From positions 3,167,001 through 3,231,000 of the forward strand of contig NZ_JAQFIL010000001.1 of the NCBI RefSeq assembly GCF_029504655.1: a stretch of 64,000 nucleotides of DNA, given 5' to 3'. Within the stretch, counting starts at the first letter, position 1, and every line of letters begins with the position of its first letter. The position numbers were made by a program, and so were the translations under genes. Below, in pieces: positions 16,120 to 25,420 of this stretch. The notes under the pieces were generated by a model. The model saw only the letters and a list, made by a program, of their open reading frames with translations. It was not told the DNA's origin and did not search any database. The DNA comes from Catalinimonas alkaloidigena (GTDB lineage Bacteria; Bacteroidota; Bacteroidia; Cytophagales; Cyclobacteriaceae).

Positions 16120-18525
16120 ATGATCAAAAATTATATAATTCTGGGTTTTCGCAACTTACTGAAACAGAAGTTTTATACCCTGCTCAATGTGTTAGGATTA
16201 AGTATCGGCGTAGCCAGTTTTATGCTCATAGTCCTTTATGTAGTAGATGAAGTCAGTTATGACAGATTTCATGCTAATTCGGAGCAAATATATAGGGTTG
16301 GTTTACAGGGTAGGATCTCTGGTCAGGAAATAGCAGTAGCGGTCACCTGCCCCCCCTTGGGACAAGCTGCCCAGCATGAGTTTCCTGAAGTAGACAAATA
16401 TACCCGTCTATATAGATTGGAGAGTGAAGTTGTGCGCTACGAAGACATTGTCTTCACTGAAAAAAGTGTCTTTTTCGCTGATTCAAGCTTCTTTGACATA
16501 TTTGATTATGAATTGCTGGCCGGTGATCCGGCCACTGTCCTAAGGGAACCCCATACCATTGTCATCAGTGCATCTACCGCCATAAAATACTTTGGTAATG
16601 AATCCGCGCTGGGAAAAACGCTTAATGTGGGCGACTTCTTTTCCAATTACGAAGTGACAGGCATAATAAGAGATACACCTCAAAATGCCCATTTTCACTT
16701 TGATATGCTCTACTCTATGTCTACCCTTTCCTTTAGCAGAGAAGAGTCCTGGCTTTCCAACTCATTTTATACTTATCTTTTATTAAATCCAGAAGCTGAT
16801 GTAGATCAGTTAGAACACAAAATGAAAGCCCTGGTGGAAAAGTACGTAGGTCCGGAAGTACAACAGTTTATGGGCGTCTCTCTGGAAGAGTTTGAGCAAG
16901 AAGGAGGAAAGTATGGGTACTTCCTTCAGCCCCTGACTGATATCCACCTTCACTCCCATCTGGATGCAGAAATTGAGCCCAATGGCAATATTACTTACCT
17001 CTACATTTTATCGGCAGTAGCACTCTTTATGATCATGATAGCCTGTATCAATTTCATGAATCTGGCTACTGCAAGATCAGCCAACAGAGCGAAAGAAGTG
17101 GGTGTCAGAAAGACATTAGGTTCTGTCAAAAGCCATCTGATCACGCAATTTCTTACAGAATCTATTCTGGTGAGCGCTATTGCCACGCTTTTTGCGATTC
17201 TTTTGATAAGCCTAAGCATTGAGCCATTTAATCAAATTGCAGGAAAAGGTATCAGTTTCAATATCATGGATCAAGCCTGGCTATTCTGGGTATTTATCCT
17301 GATCATACTTGGGGTGGGCTTACTGGCAGGCAGTTATCCGGCTTTCTATCTTTCTGCTTTTCGCCCGGCAGAGGTGCTCAAGGGCAAGATAAGAGCAGGG
17401 TTTAAAAGCAGCCAGATCCGAAATGGTTTGGTTGTATTCCAGTTTTTCATCTCTATCGCGCTAATTGTTTGTACCATACTCGTTTATAAACAGTTAGAAT
17501 ATACCCGAAACATCCATCTTGGTTTTGATAAGGAAAATGTACTGGTGATCAAAAATGGCAGGCGCCTGGGGGATAAAATTCAGACGGTCCGTCAGCAATT
17601 CACCAATATCGCAATCGTAGAAAACGCATCTGTATCAACCCATGTACCTCCGGGTATCAATAACAACTCGGTGTTCCGGTTAAAAGGCTCAGAGGAAGAT
17701 CATCTACTGAGCTGGTATTTTGGCGACTACGAGCACATTCCTACCTTAGCCATTGAGCTCACCGAAGGTCGCAATTTCTCCAGGGCCTATCCAAGTGATA
17801 CCGCGGCCGTAATTCTCAATCAAGCTGCTGTTAAAGAGTTTAACCTGGAAAATCCGATTAACAGTGAGATTTCTTTCTTCGGAGACAGTGAAGGACGATT
17901 GCTCAAGGTAATCGGGGTCATGAAAGACTTCAATTATCAAAGCCTTAAACAGAATATCCGTCCTATGGCTATGTTGCTGACCCAAAATGGAGCGTATCTT
18001 TCGCTAAGACTACAGAAAGGTAAGCTCTCCGAAAATCTGTTGAGTATAGAGCAAATGTGGAAGGAACAGGCTCCCGGAGAACCTTTTGAATTCACATTCC
18101 TGGACGAAGATTTTGATGCGCTCTTCAGAGCAGAGCAGCGTTTGAGTCAGGTCTTCACCATCTTCACTGCGATGGCAATATTCATCGCCTGTCTGGGATT
18201 GATGGGGCTGGCAGCATTTACGGCTGAACAACGCACCAAAGAAATCGGCATTCGCAAAGTTATGGGCGCCTCCGTAGCAAATGTATGTGTATTACTTTCT
18301 AAAGATTTTACTAAATTAATTGGAATTGCTTTCCTGATCGCTGTACCAGTAGCCTATTGAGTGATGGAAAAATGGCTGGAAGGCTTTGCATTTCGGATAC
18401 CGATAGATGTAGCTACTTTTGTGTTAGCTGGCCTGTTGGCGATCACGATAGCGCTGATTGCCGTAAGCTTTCAATCCCTCAAAGCTGCCCGAACTGATCC
18501 AGCCAGATCATTAAGAAGCGAATAA
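16120..18525 (+). pseudogene. FtsX-type ABC permease with in-frame TGA at 18358-18360
   Basis: From the ATG at 16120 the frame reads 746 residues to a TGA at 18358-18360. It then continues in the same frame (VMEKWLEGFAFRIPIDVATF onward) to a proper family C-terminus, AARTDPARSLRSE, and a TAA at 18523-18525. The paralogue at 13621 has AYWIMNRWLE at this place, so TGA replaces a conserved Trp codon (TGG to TGA). The full product would be 801 codons. The truncated form loses the last membrane helices. Everything upstream is intact: MacB-like domains, CINFMNLATARSANRAKEVG and AEQRTKEIGIRKVMGA. The causes could be recent inactivation, a sequencing error or readthrough. Confidence 0.9.
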
Positions 18526-18533
18526 GCCTAAGG

Positions 18534-18562
18534 CCTCTCCTATATCGGAGAGGTTTTTTTTT
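18534..18562 (+). terminator. Terminator after the permease pair
   Basis: CCTCTCC, a TATATC loop and GGAGAGG form a perfect 7-bp stem followed by nine T residues. Confidence 0.9.
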
Positions 18563-20798
18563 ACGCTTTTAGTAAAGCCGCTTCCTGTAATTTTTCAACC
18601 AGTTTTTCACTGTATGAAACCATTCTGACGATTTCTCTGGGGCTGGTAAGGCGAAGATGGCGAAAAATTAATAGTTCTTTTCCATTACTTTCCAGATGGT
18701 ATATTTCACTTCTTTCAAAGAATTTTACCAGGCTGGGACTAAACAGGTTTCTAATCGCAGCTTCATCAGGCCCTTGTACCAAATATTTTTTAGAGAAATT
18801 CTTATAAGCATCAAAATCTATATCCTTATGCTCGGCAATCAAAGACATACGGTCCAGTAGAGACTCTTCTTCCATAGAAAACCTGGGTATTTCAAAAGGA
18901 AGCGTTAGCACTTCAATCGTAAGTCTATAGTCTTCAAAGGCTACAAATGCATTTTTAAGTGCTATATCACAAATTTTCCAGTTTACCCCTAACATTTCAT
19001 TGTCACCATGCAACTGATTTTTTTGGTATTCAACCGGTCTGGATATAAAGAACTGAAAGCGTTGCAGATCAGTGACATTCCATTCTATTTCAGGATCATA
19101 GGACCACGATTTATTTTTGGCAAGCTGATTGAGTTCATTTTGCCTGCGTGTCAAACGTATTTTTTTAGGTTTTGGAGCCTTCAACACATGTAAGGCATAG
19201 GGATGATGAGAGGAAGTCATATGTACATCTAGCCCGGTAAAATGAAACTCGCCTCCATTCCTATTATACTTTTCCGCATGTTCGTGCAAATATTCAAGTA
19301 CGGTAAAATCTACAAGACGGGCATGCGAGAAGTCCATAATAATTTTTGTATCAGGACTCACTTTCTTAATCTTATTTTGGAGCTGTAAAATATTCGTAAA
19401 GTTTGCGATGCCTTTTACTTTGAACAGATAGGTTCTTTTTTTCTCTTGTACAATTTTCACCATTGGGCTTTTGGTGTATCTGGCAAACAAGCTCAATGGC
19501 ATTCCACTCCTGAAATAATGGAGTACTATGGTAAATATAACACCCACAAACAAGCCAGTTATTAGACTAATACTTAAGATAGCCACTACAGTCACACAGA
19601 CGATTGCAAGCTGCTCCCACCCCTGCTGATATGCTTTTCTGAATACTTTAGGAGAGGCTAGCATATAACCGGTATATACCAATATGGATGCGAGTGCTGC
19701 TAAAGGTATCATTTGTATAAAACCTGCAAATGCTACGATGAAGATCAGCACAATGACACCATGAAAAAAATTTGACCAACTGGTTTTCGCTCCATTATTG
19801 ATGTTTACAGAACTACGAGCGATTACCGTTGTGACGGGTAAGCCCCCCATCATACTTGAAATTACTGTAGCCACCCCTATACCCACAAGATCTTTGTCTA
19901 AATCAGTTTTTCTCTTGTAAGGATCTAGCTTATCAACAGCTTTAGAAATGGCAAGTGATTCAATGGACAGTACTACCGTTACTAAAAATACCGTAAGCCA
20001 GAAAACAGGTTCATCTATTCTTGAGAAATCCGGTAATAATAAGTTCTCAGTTAATTGTTCCGGCAATTGTACGAGAAAACGGTCATCAAGCATCCACTGA
20101 TTAATATTGATATTTTCAGTGACGTATTTGAAGAAATAATAAAGAGGTATGGCCACAAAAAGCACCCAAACTGGTGCGGGGAGGTATTTTACATAACGAT
20201 TTCTGATGTCAGAATAAAAAACCAGGATCAAAATACATGCTACAGAGATAAAAAGGATGAACGGATTGAGATGAATGATATTCTCAGGAATACTCATAAA
20301 TATCTCTATGGTAGAATTGGTATCTGATTCTACCCCTAGGACAGTGTGAATCTGGGTGCCTAATATGATAATACCAATAGCGGCCAACATACCATGAATC
20401 GCACCCGATGGCGCTAAATTAGCGAGTTTTCCCAACTTAAAAAACCCCATGATAATCTGTATGCCTCCTGCAATTACAAAGGCACCCATAGCGTAAGGAT
20501 ACCCACTTTCTCCCGGAAGGCTTAAGTTTTCAGCGGCAACCAGTGCCACTACAATTAAGGCATTTGCTGGCCCATTGATACCTACGTGGCTACCTCTGAT
20601 AAATGTTGTTACGATTCCCCCTACTACTACTGAGATCAGACCTGACATAGGTGGAGCACCGGCAGCGACGGCTATACCTAGTCCAAGGGGCAGGGCAACA
20701 AGCGCTACACTGACAGCTGCTACTAGATCATTTTTCCAGAAATGTACGAGTCCTTTCCACCCTTTGGGTGGTGCTTCATCAAGGTTAATAGTTGTCAT
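18561..20798 (-). CDS. SulP-family anion transporter with STAS domain and C-terminal extension
   Basis: This 745-residue protein starts with the SulP transmembrane domain (residues about 25-440, ten or more helices). It includes the family motif ALPLGLGIAVAAGAPPMSGL and the GSHVGINGPANAL segment. A STAS domain follows (about 465-555; IIMDFSHARLVDFTVLEYLH). About 190 residues come after it and match no domain I recognise. SulP proteins carry sulfate, bicarbonate or other anions; the substrate cannot be read from sequence. It is convergent with the permease unit. Confidence 0.92.
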   Translation of the reverse strand: MTTINLDEAPPKGWKGLVHFWKNDLVAAVSVALVALPLGLGIAVAAGAPPMSGLISVVVGGIVTTFIRGSHVGINGPANALIVVALVAAENLSLPGESGYPYAMGAFVIAGGIQIIMGFFKLGKLANLAPSGAIHGMLAAIGIIILGTQIHTVLGVESDTNSTIEIFMSIPENIIHLNPFILFISVACILILVFYSDIRNRYVKYLPAPVWVLFVAIPLYYFFKYVTENININQWMLDDRFLVQLPEQLTENLLLPDFSRIDEPVFWLTVFLVTVVLSIESLAISKAVDKLDPYKRKTDLDKDLVGIGVATVISSMMGGLPVTTVIARSSVNINNGAKTSWSNFFHGVIVLIFIVAFAGFIQMIPLAALASILVYTGYMLASPKVFRKAYQQGWEQLAIVCVTVVAILSISLITGLFVGVIFTIVLHYFRSGMPLSLFARYTKSPMVKIVQEKKRTYLFKVKGIANFTNILQLQNKIKKVSPDTKIIMDFSHARLVDFTVLEYLHEHAEKYNRNGGEFHFTGLDVHMTSSHHPYALHVLKAPKPKKIRLTRRQNELNQLAKNKSWSYDPEIEWNVTDLQRFQFFISRPVEYQKNQLHGDNEMLGVNWKICDIALKNAFVAFEDYRLTIEVLTLPFEIPRFSMEEESLLDRMSLIAEHKDIDFDAYKNFSKKYLVQGPDEAAIRNLFSPSLVKFFERSEIYHLESNGKELLIFRHLRLTSPREIVRMVSYSEKLVEKLQEAALLKA

Positions 20799-20815
20799 TC
20801 GTATTGTTTAAGTGA

Positions 20816-20875
20816 GGCGCTTAAAATATAGAAAAATTGATGTAAGTCAAAACCAGTACAGTTTACTTAAGCGCC
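20816..20875. repeat. 9-bp inverted repeat between the TspO-like and SulP genes
   Basis: GGCGCTTAA (20816-20824) and TTAAGCGCC (20867-20875) are perfect inverted copies separated by 42 bp. The right arm overlaps the stop codon of the TspO-like gene. They could form a long-loop hairpin in a joint transcript; function uncertain. Confidence 0.5.
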
Positions 20876-21655
20876 CTTAAACCCTACATTTTCACTTGAC
20901 TTATAAAAACTATACATAAAAAAAATTGAGATTAAAAGTAGCATTATCGCTCCTGTAGTTGCTAAAATCAAGCTGTCTTCTGTTTGACTTTCATTCTTCC
21001 CGATGGCAAAATAAGCCCATGCAAACACCAATGAAATACTTGCGTTTCTACTCCATTTACTAATTAGTATAGCCAGTATAAAACCTAATGCGAGCGTAAT
21101 CCAAAGCCACATCTGCTCATCTATGCTCCCGATGCTGACTACAGCATATTTTATTACTACTGTAGTATTGACAATGGTAGCCACAGCTATCCATCCCAGA
21201 AACAGCCCAAAAGGTATTTTTAACCAGATGCGCCAGCTTCCAGAGATAGTTTTATCTTTTACCAGGATACTGCTAATTCTAATGAGGGAGAACAAGATCA
21301 AAAACATAATAATCAGGCTGAGTAGCAATAACTCATACTGAAATGCAGGCAGCCATAAACTAGTGGTTATAAAACTGGCAATGAGCCACTTAGCCATATG
21401 ATTAAATACCTTAAGTTCAACAGGAGCCCACATAGCCTGGTAAAAAACATATATCCCCAATGCCAGAAAAATTACCCCCCAGATGGAAAAAGCATAAGCA
21501 GCAGGAGTGATGAGCGTGCTGTACTTCGCTGATACTTCTCCATTAGTCTGACCGTTAAATGGATTTACCTGAGCGATATAATTTGTGATGATGGTAAGTA
21601 AGAAAAAAAGGATCACTAACCATCTGATTTTGCTAACTTTGCTTAATTGATTCAT
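20867..21655 (-). CDS. TspO/MBR-related membrane protein
   Basis: This 262-residue protein has about seven or eight predicted membrane helices and a high Trp content. TPAAYAFSIWGVIFLALG near residue 52 and PFGLFLGWIAVATIVNTTVV near residue 150 resemble the conserved segments of TspO/tryptophan-rich sensory proteins, in a longer form. Classical TspO has about 160 residues and five helices, so this belongs to an extended, poorly characterised branch. It is upstream of, and in the same direction as, the SulP gene, with a 68-bp gap. It could be co-transcribed. Confidence 0.75.
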   Translation of the reverse strand: MNQLSKVSKIRWLVILFFLLTIITNYIAQVNPFNGQTNGEVSAKYSTLITPAAYAFSIWGVIFLALGIYVFYQAMWAPVELKVFNHMAKWLIASFITTSLWLPAFQYELLLLSLIIMFLILFSLIRISSILVKDKTISGSWRIWLKIPFGLFLGWIAVATIVNTTVVIKYAVVSIGSIDEQMWLWITLALGFILAILISKWSRNASISLVFAWAYFAIGKNESQTEDSLILATTGAIMLLLISIFFMYSFYKSSENVGFKGA

Positions 21656-21745
21656 ATATGGGATACCTTCAATGGAATTCTTCTTTTCTTATTTTTGAAG
21701 CTGACATTATTTTATTCATTTTAAATAACAACAACCAACTGTAAC

Positions 21746-23053
21746 ATGCTAAAAAAACTTAACCTAATTGTCATACTGGCCTTTCCACTACTAGTTTATG
21801 CCCAGCCTCAGCAGGAAATGGTTCAGCTAATTATTTCACCTGATCATGATGACTGGGTGTATAAAATTGGTGAAAATGCAGACTTTCACATACAGGTGCT
21901 TCGGAATGGTAATCCCATAGAAGATGTGGAGCTCACCTACGAAATTATGCCTGAACTCATGCCGGTCAGAGTAAAAGAAACCATCACTTTAAAGAAAGGC
22001 CAGACCAAACTTAAAGGAGGCACATTGGAAGAAGCAGGTTTTTTGCGTTGCCAAGCTAGTGTAGAGATTGACGGAAAAACATATGAGGGTAAAGCAAGCG
22101 CAGCATTTGAACCGTTGAACATTCAACCTACCGTAAAAGAACCCGATGATTTTTGGGAGTTCTGGCAATCTGCTTTGGAAGAATCTTCTCAAATTCCTTT
22201 AGAACCAGTTATTAGCCTGATGCCTGAGCGCTGTACTGATAAAGTAAATGTATACCATGTTAGCTTTAACAACTACAATCAGAGAGGCAAAATTTACGGC
22301 ATACTTTGCGTTCCAAAAGAAGAGGGCAAATATCCCGCTATCCTGAATGTACCGGGGGCAGGTGTAAGACCTTATCAGGGAGATATCGCGATGGCGGAGC
22401 AAGGTGTAATTACGTTTCAGATTGGTATTCATGGTATCCCTGTGAACCTTGATCGTGAAGTATATGATAATCTCCGCTACGGAGCACTCAATGGCTATTG
22501 GACCGCAAACCTGGACGATAAAGATGATTACTACTACAAAAGAGTTTATCTGGGCTGCGTACGTGCAATTGACCTCATTGAAACTTTAGATAAATATAAC
22601 GGCAAACTAGCATTGGAAGGTGGAAGCCAGGGGGGCGCCTTGTCTGTGATTACAACAGCGCTGGATGACCGGGTGCAGTTTTATGTATCCTACTATCCTG
22701 CGCTTAGTGATATGTCCGGTTACCTGCATGGAAGAGCCGGAGGCTGGCCACATATGTTTGCTGAATTCAAAGAAAACCCATCTGAAGCGGATCCTAAAGA
22801 AGTAGAAACCGCCAGCTACTATGATGTAGTGAACTTTGCCCGGCATATTAAAGTACCCGGCTACTTCTCATTTGGCTACAATGATCACGTTTGTCCTCCT
22901 ACCACTACATATTCAGTATACAATGTGGTAGATGCCCCAAAAAAATTACTGGTGGCACAGGAAACTGCGCACTGGAGGTTTCCAGAACAGACAAAAAAAA
23001 CAGACCAATGGTTGCTGGAACAATTAGATGTGAAAAAGACCGCACTTAAATAA
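21746..23053 (+). CDS. Secreted acetylxylan-esterase (AXE1/cephalosporin-C deacetylase) family protein
   Basis: This 435-residue protein has a signal peptide (LIVILAFPLLVYAQ). An N-terminal beta-sandwich domain of about 115 residues is followed by an alpha/beta-hydrolase domain. The nucleophile elbow GGSQGG (near residue 293), the acid in YNDHVCPPTT and the catalytic His in ETAHWRFP are in family order. PDDFWEFWQSALEES is the usual N-terminal signature of the AXE1 domain. The likely role is deacetylation of acetylated sugars or polysaccharide fragments in the periplasm. A terminator-like hairpin lies downstream. It is divergent from the TspO-like gene. Confidence 0.9.
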   Translation: MLKKLNLIVILAFPLLVYAQPQQEMVQLIISPDHDDWVYKIGENADFHIQVLRNGNPIEDVELTYEIMPELMPVRVKETITLKKGQTKLKGGTLEEAGFLRCQASVEIDGKTYEGKASAAFEPLNIQPTVKEPDDFWEFWQSALEESSQIPLEPVISLMPERCTDKVNVYHVSFNNYNQRGKIYGILCVPKEEGKYPAILNVPGAGVRPYQGDIAMAEQGVITFQIGIHGIPVNLDREVYDNLRYGALNGYWTANLDDKDDYYYKRVYLGCVRAIDLIETLDKYNGKLALEGGSQGGALSVITTALDDRVQFYVSYYPALSDMSGYLHGRAGGWPHMFAEFKENPSEADPKEVETASYYDVVNFARHIKVPGYFSFGYNDHVCPPTTTYSVYNVVDAPKKLLVAQETAHWRFPEQTKKTDQWLLEQLDVKKTALK

Positions 23054-23072
23054 TATAGTTTTAGATTTACCT

Positions 23073-23123
23073 GAGAAGTTTTCGTCACATTTATTTATGT
23101 CACGATAGCTTCTCTTATTTTTT
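23073..23123 (+). terminator. Probable terminator after the esterase gene
   Basis: GAGAAG (23073-23078) pairs with CTTCTC (23109-23114), with an inner TCGT/ACGA pairing, and is followed by a T-rich run. Confidence 0.5.
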
Positions 23124-23236
23124 GTATTCTTAAGTTTCCATTCCTTCCCTTTTTTTTTAAATTATAAGTACTCCCGCTAAAGAGGGTTTAGCAACGTTAT
23201 CTTTCCTATTTGTTTATCACTAATCCCTTCTTCACT

Positions 23237-25360
23237 ATGAAAGTGTACGACAACCAACACATCAAAAATGTAGTCCTGTTGGGTAGTCCGAAGTCCGGCA
23301 AGACCACCCTGGCTGAAACCATGTTGTTTGAGGCCGGACTCCTCAACCGCAGAGGCTCGGTAGAAAACCATAACACCGTGTCTGATTTTCATGAGATTGA
23401 ACATCAAAGAGAAAATTCCATCTATGCCACACCCCTGCATACAGAATGGCGAGGCTATAAAATCAATATCATTGACACTCCCGGTCTGGATGATTTCATT
23501 GGAGAAATTGTCTCTTCAGTGAGGGTTGCTGACACCTGTGTTTTGACGATCAACGCACAACACGGCGTAGAGGTAGGCACTGAGATCATCTGGAATTACA
23601 TAGAACAGTTTCAAAAACCTACCATTATCGCCATCAATCACCTGGACCACAATAAAGCTGACTTTGACGGAGCCCTGGATTCTTTGAAAAACAGCTATGG
23701 TGACGCAGTGGCGCTCATGCAGTACCCCTACAACCCGGGAGACGGCTTCAACGCCATCGTTGACCTGTTAAAAATGACAATGTACAAGTTTCCTCCTGAT
23801 GGCGGTAAGCCGGAAAAGCTTCCAATTCCTGCCTCAGAAAAAGAGAAAGCGACTCAGCTACACAATGAATTGGTAGAAAAAGCAGCGATCAACGATGAAA
23901 AGTTAATGGAGCTTTACTTTGAAAAAGGAAATCTGGATGAGGATGAGTTAAGACAAGGTTTGAGAGTAGGCATGTTAAAACATGATATCTTTCCAGTGTT
24001 CTGCATATCAGCGAAACAGAATATGGGCAGTGGCCGCATGATGGGTTTCATAGATAATGTCGCGCCCGGAGCAGCGGATATTTTAAGTGAAAAAACCGAA
24101 GATGGTCAGGATTATGAGTGCAAAGCAGACGGAAAGCTTAGCCTGTTTATTTTTAAAACTATGATTGAACCTTATCTGGGCAAAGTCTCCTTTTTTAAGG
24201 TTTGCTCGGGAGAGATCAGTACAGGGATGGATATTGTAAATGCTCAAACCGGTGCTACCGAAAGGATCAACCAGTTATACATTATGGATGGTAACGAGCG
24301 TCATCCGGTACAAAAGCTTGTTGCAGGTGACATAGGAGCCACGGTAAAGCTTAAAGACAGCAGTACCAATCATACACTTAATGAAATAGGCCACGATGTT
24401 AAACTGGCTCCTATGGTTTTCCCCGAGCCCAGAATCAGAGTAGCGATTGTGGCAGAGAGTAAAAATGATGAAGAGAAACTGAGCGAAGTAATCAAAGACC
24501 TGCATGAAGAAGATCCTACCCTGAGTATTGAATTTTCAAACGAGCTCAAACAGCTTATATTATCAGCGCAGGGTGAGTTACATTTATCGATTACGCAATG
24601 GAGGCTGGAGCATGTGTACAATTTAAAAGTCCATTACGAAGACCCAAAAGTATCTTACAGAGAAACCATTCAAAAGCAAGCTACATCCGCTTACCGCCAC
24701 AAAAAACAGTCAGGAGGAGCCGGTCAGTTTGCTGAAGTAACCATGACGATCCTGCCATACACTGAAGGTATGGATGACCCTCAGGGATTTAACATAAGAG
24801 ACAAACAAGTAATTGACCTCAGCTGGGGAGGCAAGTTAGTTTTTTATAGTTGCATCGTAGGAGGCGTCATTGATGCTCGTTTTATGCCTTCTATACTAAA
24901 AGGGGTTATGGAGAAGATGGAAGATGGCCCTATCACTGGCTCTTATGCCCGTGATATTTGTGTGTTAGTGCATGATGGTAAAATGCATGCCGTTGACTCT
25001 AATGACATTTCTTTCAAGATAGCAGGCTTGCAGGCATTTAAAAAAGCTTTCTTAGAGGCAGAGCCAAAAATTATGGAACCTGTCAATGAACTGGAAGTAA
25101 TGGTGCCAGAAGAACTTTTGGGAGAAGTGATGACTGACTTGCAAACTAGACGAGCGATTATTCAGGGTATTGACAGCAGAAATCAATATCAAATCATCAA
25201 AGCTAAAGTTCCGCTTAAGGAGATCACCCACTATTGTAGTGCTTTGAAATCCATTACGCAGGGTAGGGCTAGCTTTAGTACCAGTTTTTTTGAATTTGCG
25301 CCTGTTCCTTACGAATTACAAAAACAATTGATTGCTAATCAAATGCTTGTAGAAGCTTAA
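23237..25360 (+). CDS. EF-G-like translational GTPase (atypical paralogue)
   Basis: This protein of about 707 residues has the elongation factor G domain order: GTPase (G1 GSPKSGKTT, G3 DTPGLDDF, G4 INHLD, G5 SAKQ), beta-barrel domain II, domains III-V with YRETIQKQATSAYRHKKQSG and the EF-G C-terminal domain EPVNELEVMVPEELLGEVM. Three G motifs depart from canonical EF-G. DTPGH is DTPGL, so the catalytic His is missing. NKxD is NHLD. The switch-I RGITI segment is replaced by ENSIYATP. This points to the EF-G-like group of unknown role rather than the housekeeping factor. The ATG at 23237 is used; a TTG nine codons upstream is in frame. Confidence 0.88.
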   Translation: MKVYDNQHIKNVVLLGSPKSGKTTLAETMLFEAGLLNRRGSVENHNTVSDFHEIEHQRENSIYATPLHTEWRGYKINIIDTPGLDDFIGEIVSSVRVADTCVLTINAQHGVEVGTEIIWNYIEQFQKPTIIAINHLDHNKADFDGALDSLKNSYGDAVALMQYPYNPGDGFNAIVDLLKMTMYKFPPDGGKPEKLPIPASEKEKATQLHNELVEKAAINDEKLMELYFEKGNLDEDELRQGLRVGMLKHDIFPVFCISAKQNMGSGRMMGFIDNVAPGAADILSEKTEDGQDYECKADGKLSLFIFKTMIEPYLGKVSFFKVCSGEISTGMDIVNAQTGATERINQLYIMDGNERHPVQKLVAGDIGATVKLKDSSTNHTLNEIGHDVKLAPMVFPEPRIRVAIVAESKNDEEKLSEVIKDLHEEDPTLSIEFSNELKQLILSAQGELHLSITQWRLEHVYNLKVHYEDPKVSYRETIQKQATSAYRHKKQSGGAGQFAEVTMTILPYTEGMDDPQGFNIRDKQVIDLSWGGKLVFYSCIVGGVIDARFMPSILKGVMEKMEDGPITGSYARDICVLVHDGKMHAVDSNDISFKIAGLQAFKKAFLEAEPKIMEPVNELEVMVPEELLGEVMTDLQTRRAIIQGIDSRNQYQIIKAKVPLKEITHYCSALKSITQGRASFSTSFFEFAPVPYELQKQLIANQMLVEA

Positions 25361-25370
25361 ATAAAATTAA

Positions 25371-25400
25371 GGCTACCAAAATTGGTAGCCTTTTTATTTT
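25371..25400 (+). terminator. Terminator after the EF-G-like gene
   Basis: GGCTACCAA and TTGGTAGCC form a 9-bp stem with a very short loop, followed by T-rich sequence. It lies between convergent genes and may work in both directions. Confidence 0.85.
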
Positions 25401-25420
25401 TACTTGCAATATTTTTGCTG

